In this document: positions 14,488-14,594 of the stretch, in pieces
How the letters are laid out: each line of letters opens with the position of its first letter
Numbering within the stretch: position 1 is the first letter of the stretch
Assembly (NCBI GenBank): GCA_910586755.1
Contig: CAJUJM010000109.1
Coordinates: forward strand, 1-14,594
Length of the DNA: 14,594 nucleotides
Origin: an uncultured Lachnospiraceae bacterium
Lineage (GTDB): Bacteria > Bacillota > Clostridia > Lachnospirales > Lachnospiraceae
Direction: 5' to 3'
The notes under the pieces: model-generated
The model's input: only the letters and a program-made list of their open reading frames with translations
Databases searched by the model: none
What the model was told of the DNA's origin: nothing
Translations under genes and position numbers: made by a program

Positions 14488-14530
14488 TTAGATTAGAGTT
14501 TGCAAAACACTATACTTATGGAGGTCCATT

Positions 14531-14594
14531 ATGCCCAAACGCAATGACATCAACAAAATCTTGATCATCGGTTCCGGTCCGATTATTATTGGTC
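14531..14594 (+). CDS. carB: Carbamoyl-phosphate synthase large subunit, N-terminal fragment (cut by window edge)
   Basis: The first 21 codons read MPKRNDINKILIIGSGPIII and onward, the characteristic start of CarB, including the glycine-rich IGSGPI of the first pre-ATP-grasp domain. CarB makes carbamoyl phosphate from bicarbonate, ATP and glutamine-derived ammonia for pyrimidine and arginine synthesis. The ATG is preceded by GGAGG (14520-14524) with a 6-nt spacer. carA, the glutaminase subunit, is not directly upstream; the neighbour is glnA in divergent orientation, so carA must lie downstream or elsewhere. The leader from the predicted start of transcription is about 240 nt and contains the structured element. 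The identification rests on a short segment but the match is distinctive. Confidence 0.85.
   Translation, partial: MPKRNDINKILIIGSGPIIIG

Noticed and set aside
14488..14516. Promoter TTAGAT-17-TATACT just before carB
   Set aside because: The -35 box is poor and the start would fall on the carB Shine-Dalgarno, leaving no usable leader.
14291..14530. PyrR attenuator, riboswitch, T-box or ANTAR-target in the carB leader
   Set aside because: No PyrR binding-loop consensus, no T-box AGGGTGG-like bulge, and the hairpin loops have 3-4 nt rather than the hexaloops needed for ANTAR binding. The last hairpin (14456-14479) has no T-run, so it is not an intrinsic terminator.

Overview
The window looks like chromosomal DNA of an anaerobic gut-type Firmicute, most likely a Lachnospiraceae member (Blautia/Clostridium-like). 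The reasons are strong AGGAGG-type ribosome binding sites, GSI-alpha type glutamine synthetase followed by an ANTAR protein, a YesM/YesN-type two-component pair beside a sugar ABC importer without its own ATPase, and a clostridial-style pyruvate phosphate dikinase. The species assignment is inference. No phage, plasmid, CRISPR, tRNA or rRNA genes were seen.

Layout: almost everything is on the minus strand. Reading from the right, carB (plus strand, cut by the window edge) and glnA (minus) diverge from a 447-bp intergenic region. That region holds a consensus glnA promoter, an extended -10 promoter for carB and a 197-bp structured element with terminal inverted repeats, placed between the carB promoter and the carB ribosome binding site. 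glnA is followed by an ANTAR regulator with a degenerate receiver domain, dapF (lysine/peptidoglycan precursor synthesis), and a sensor kinase and response regulator. Several of these genes overlap or are closely spaced. After a strong hairpin comes a sugar-uptake cluster: a lipoprotein sugar-binding protein, an intrinsic terminator, two MalF/MalG-type permeases, a GH2 beta-galactosidase of a short form, and a FliB-like cysteine-cluster protein, ending in an intrinsic terminator. The last gene, at the left edge, is the N-terminal part of ppdK. It has its own promoter and a highly structured leader of about 160 nt.

How the genes may work together: the kinase/regulator pair probably senses an extracellular carbohydrate and controls the binding protein and permeases. 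The imported beta-galactoside would be cut by LacZ in the cytoplasm; the transporter ATPase must be encoded elsewhere. glnA and the ANTAR protein form a nitrogen-assimilation pair, and carB uses glutamine-derived nitrogen.

The least explained parts are non-coding: the TIR-bounded multi-hairpin element in the carB leader and a 24-position hairpin in the ppdK leader whose arm differences are mostly G-U compatible in the ppdK transcript. I did not find a clearly new multi-gene system; the coding genes belong to known families, some with atypical features noted below.
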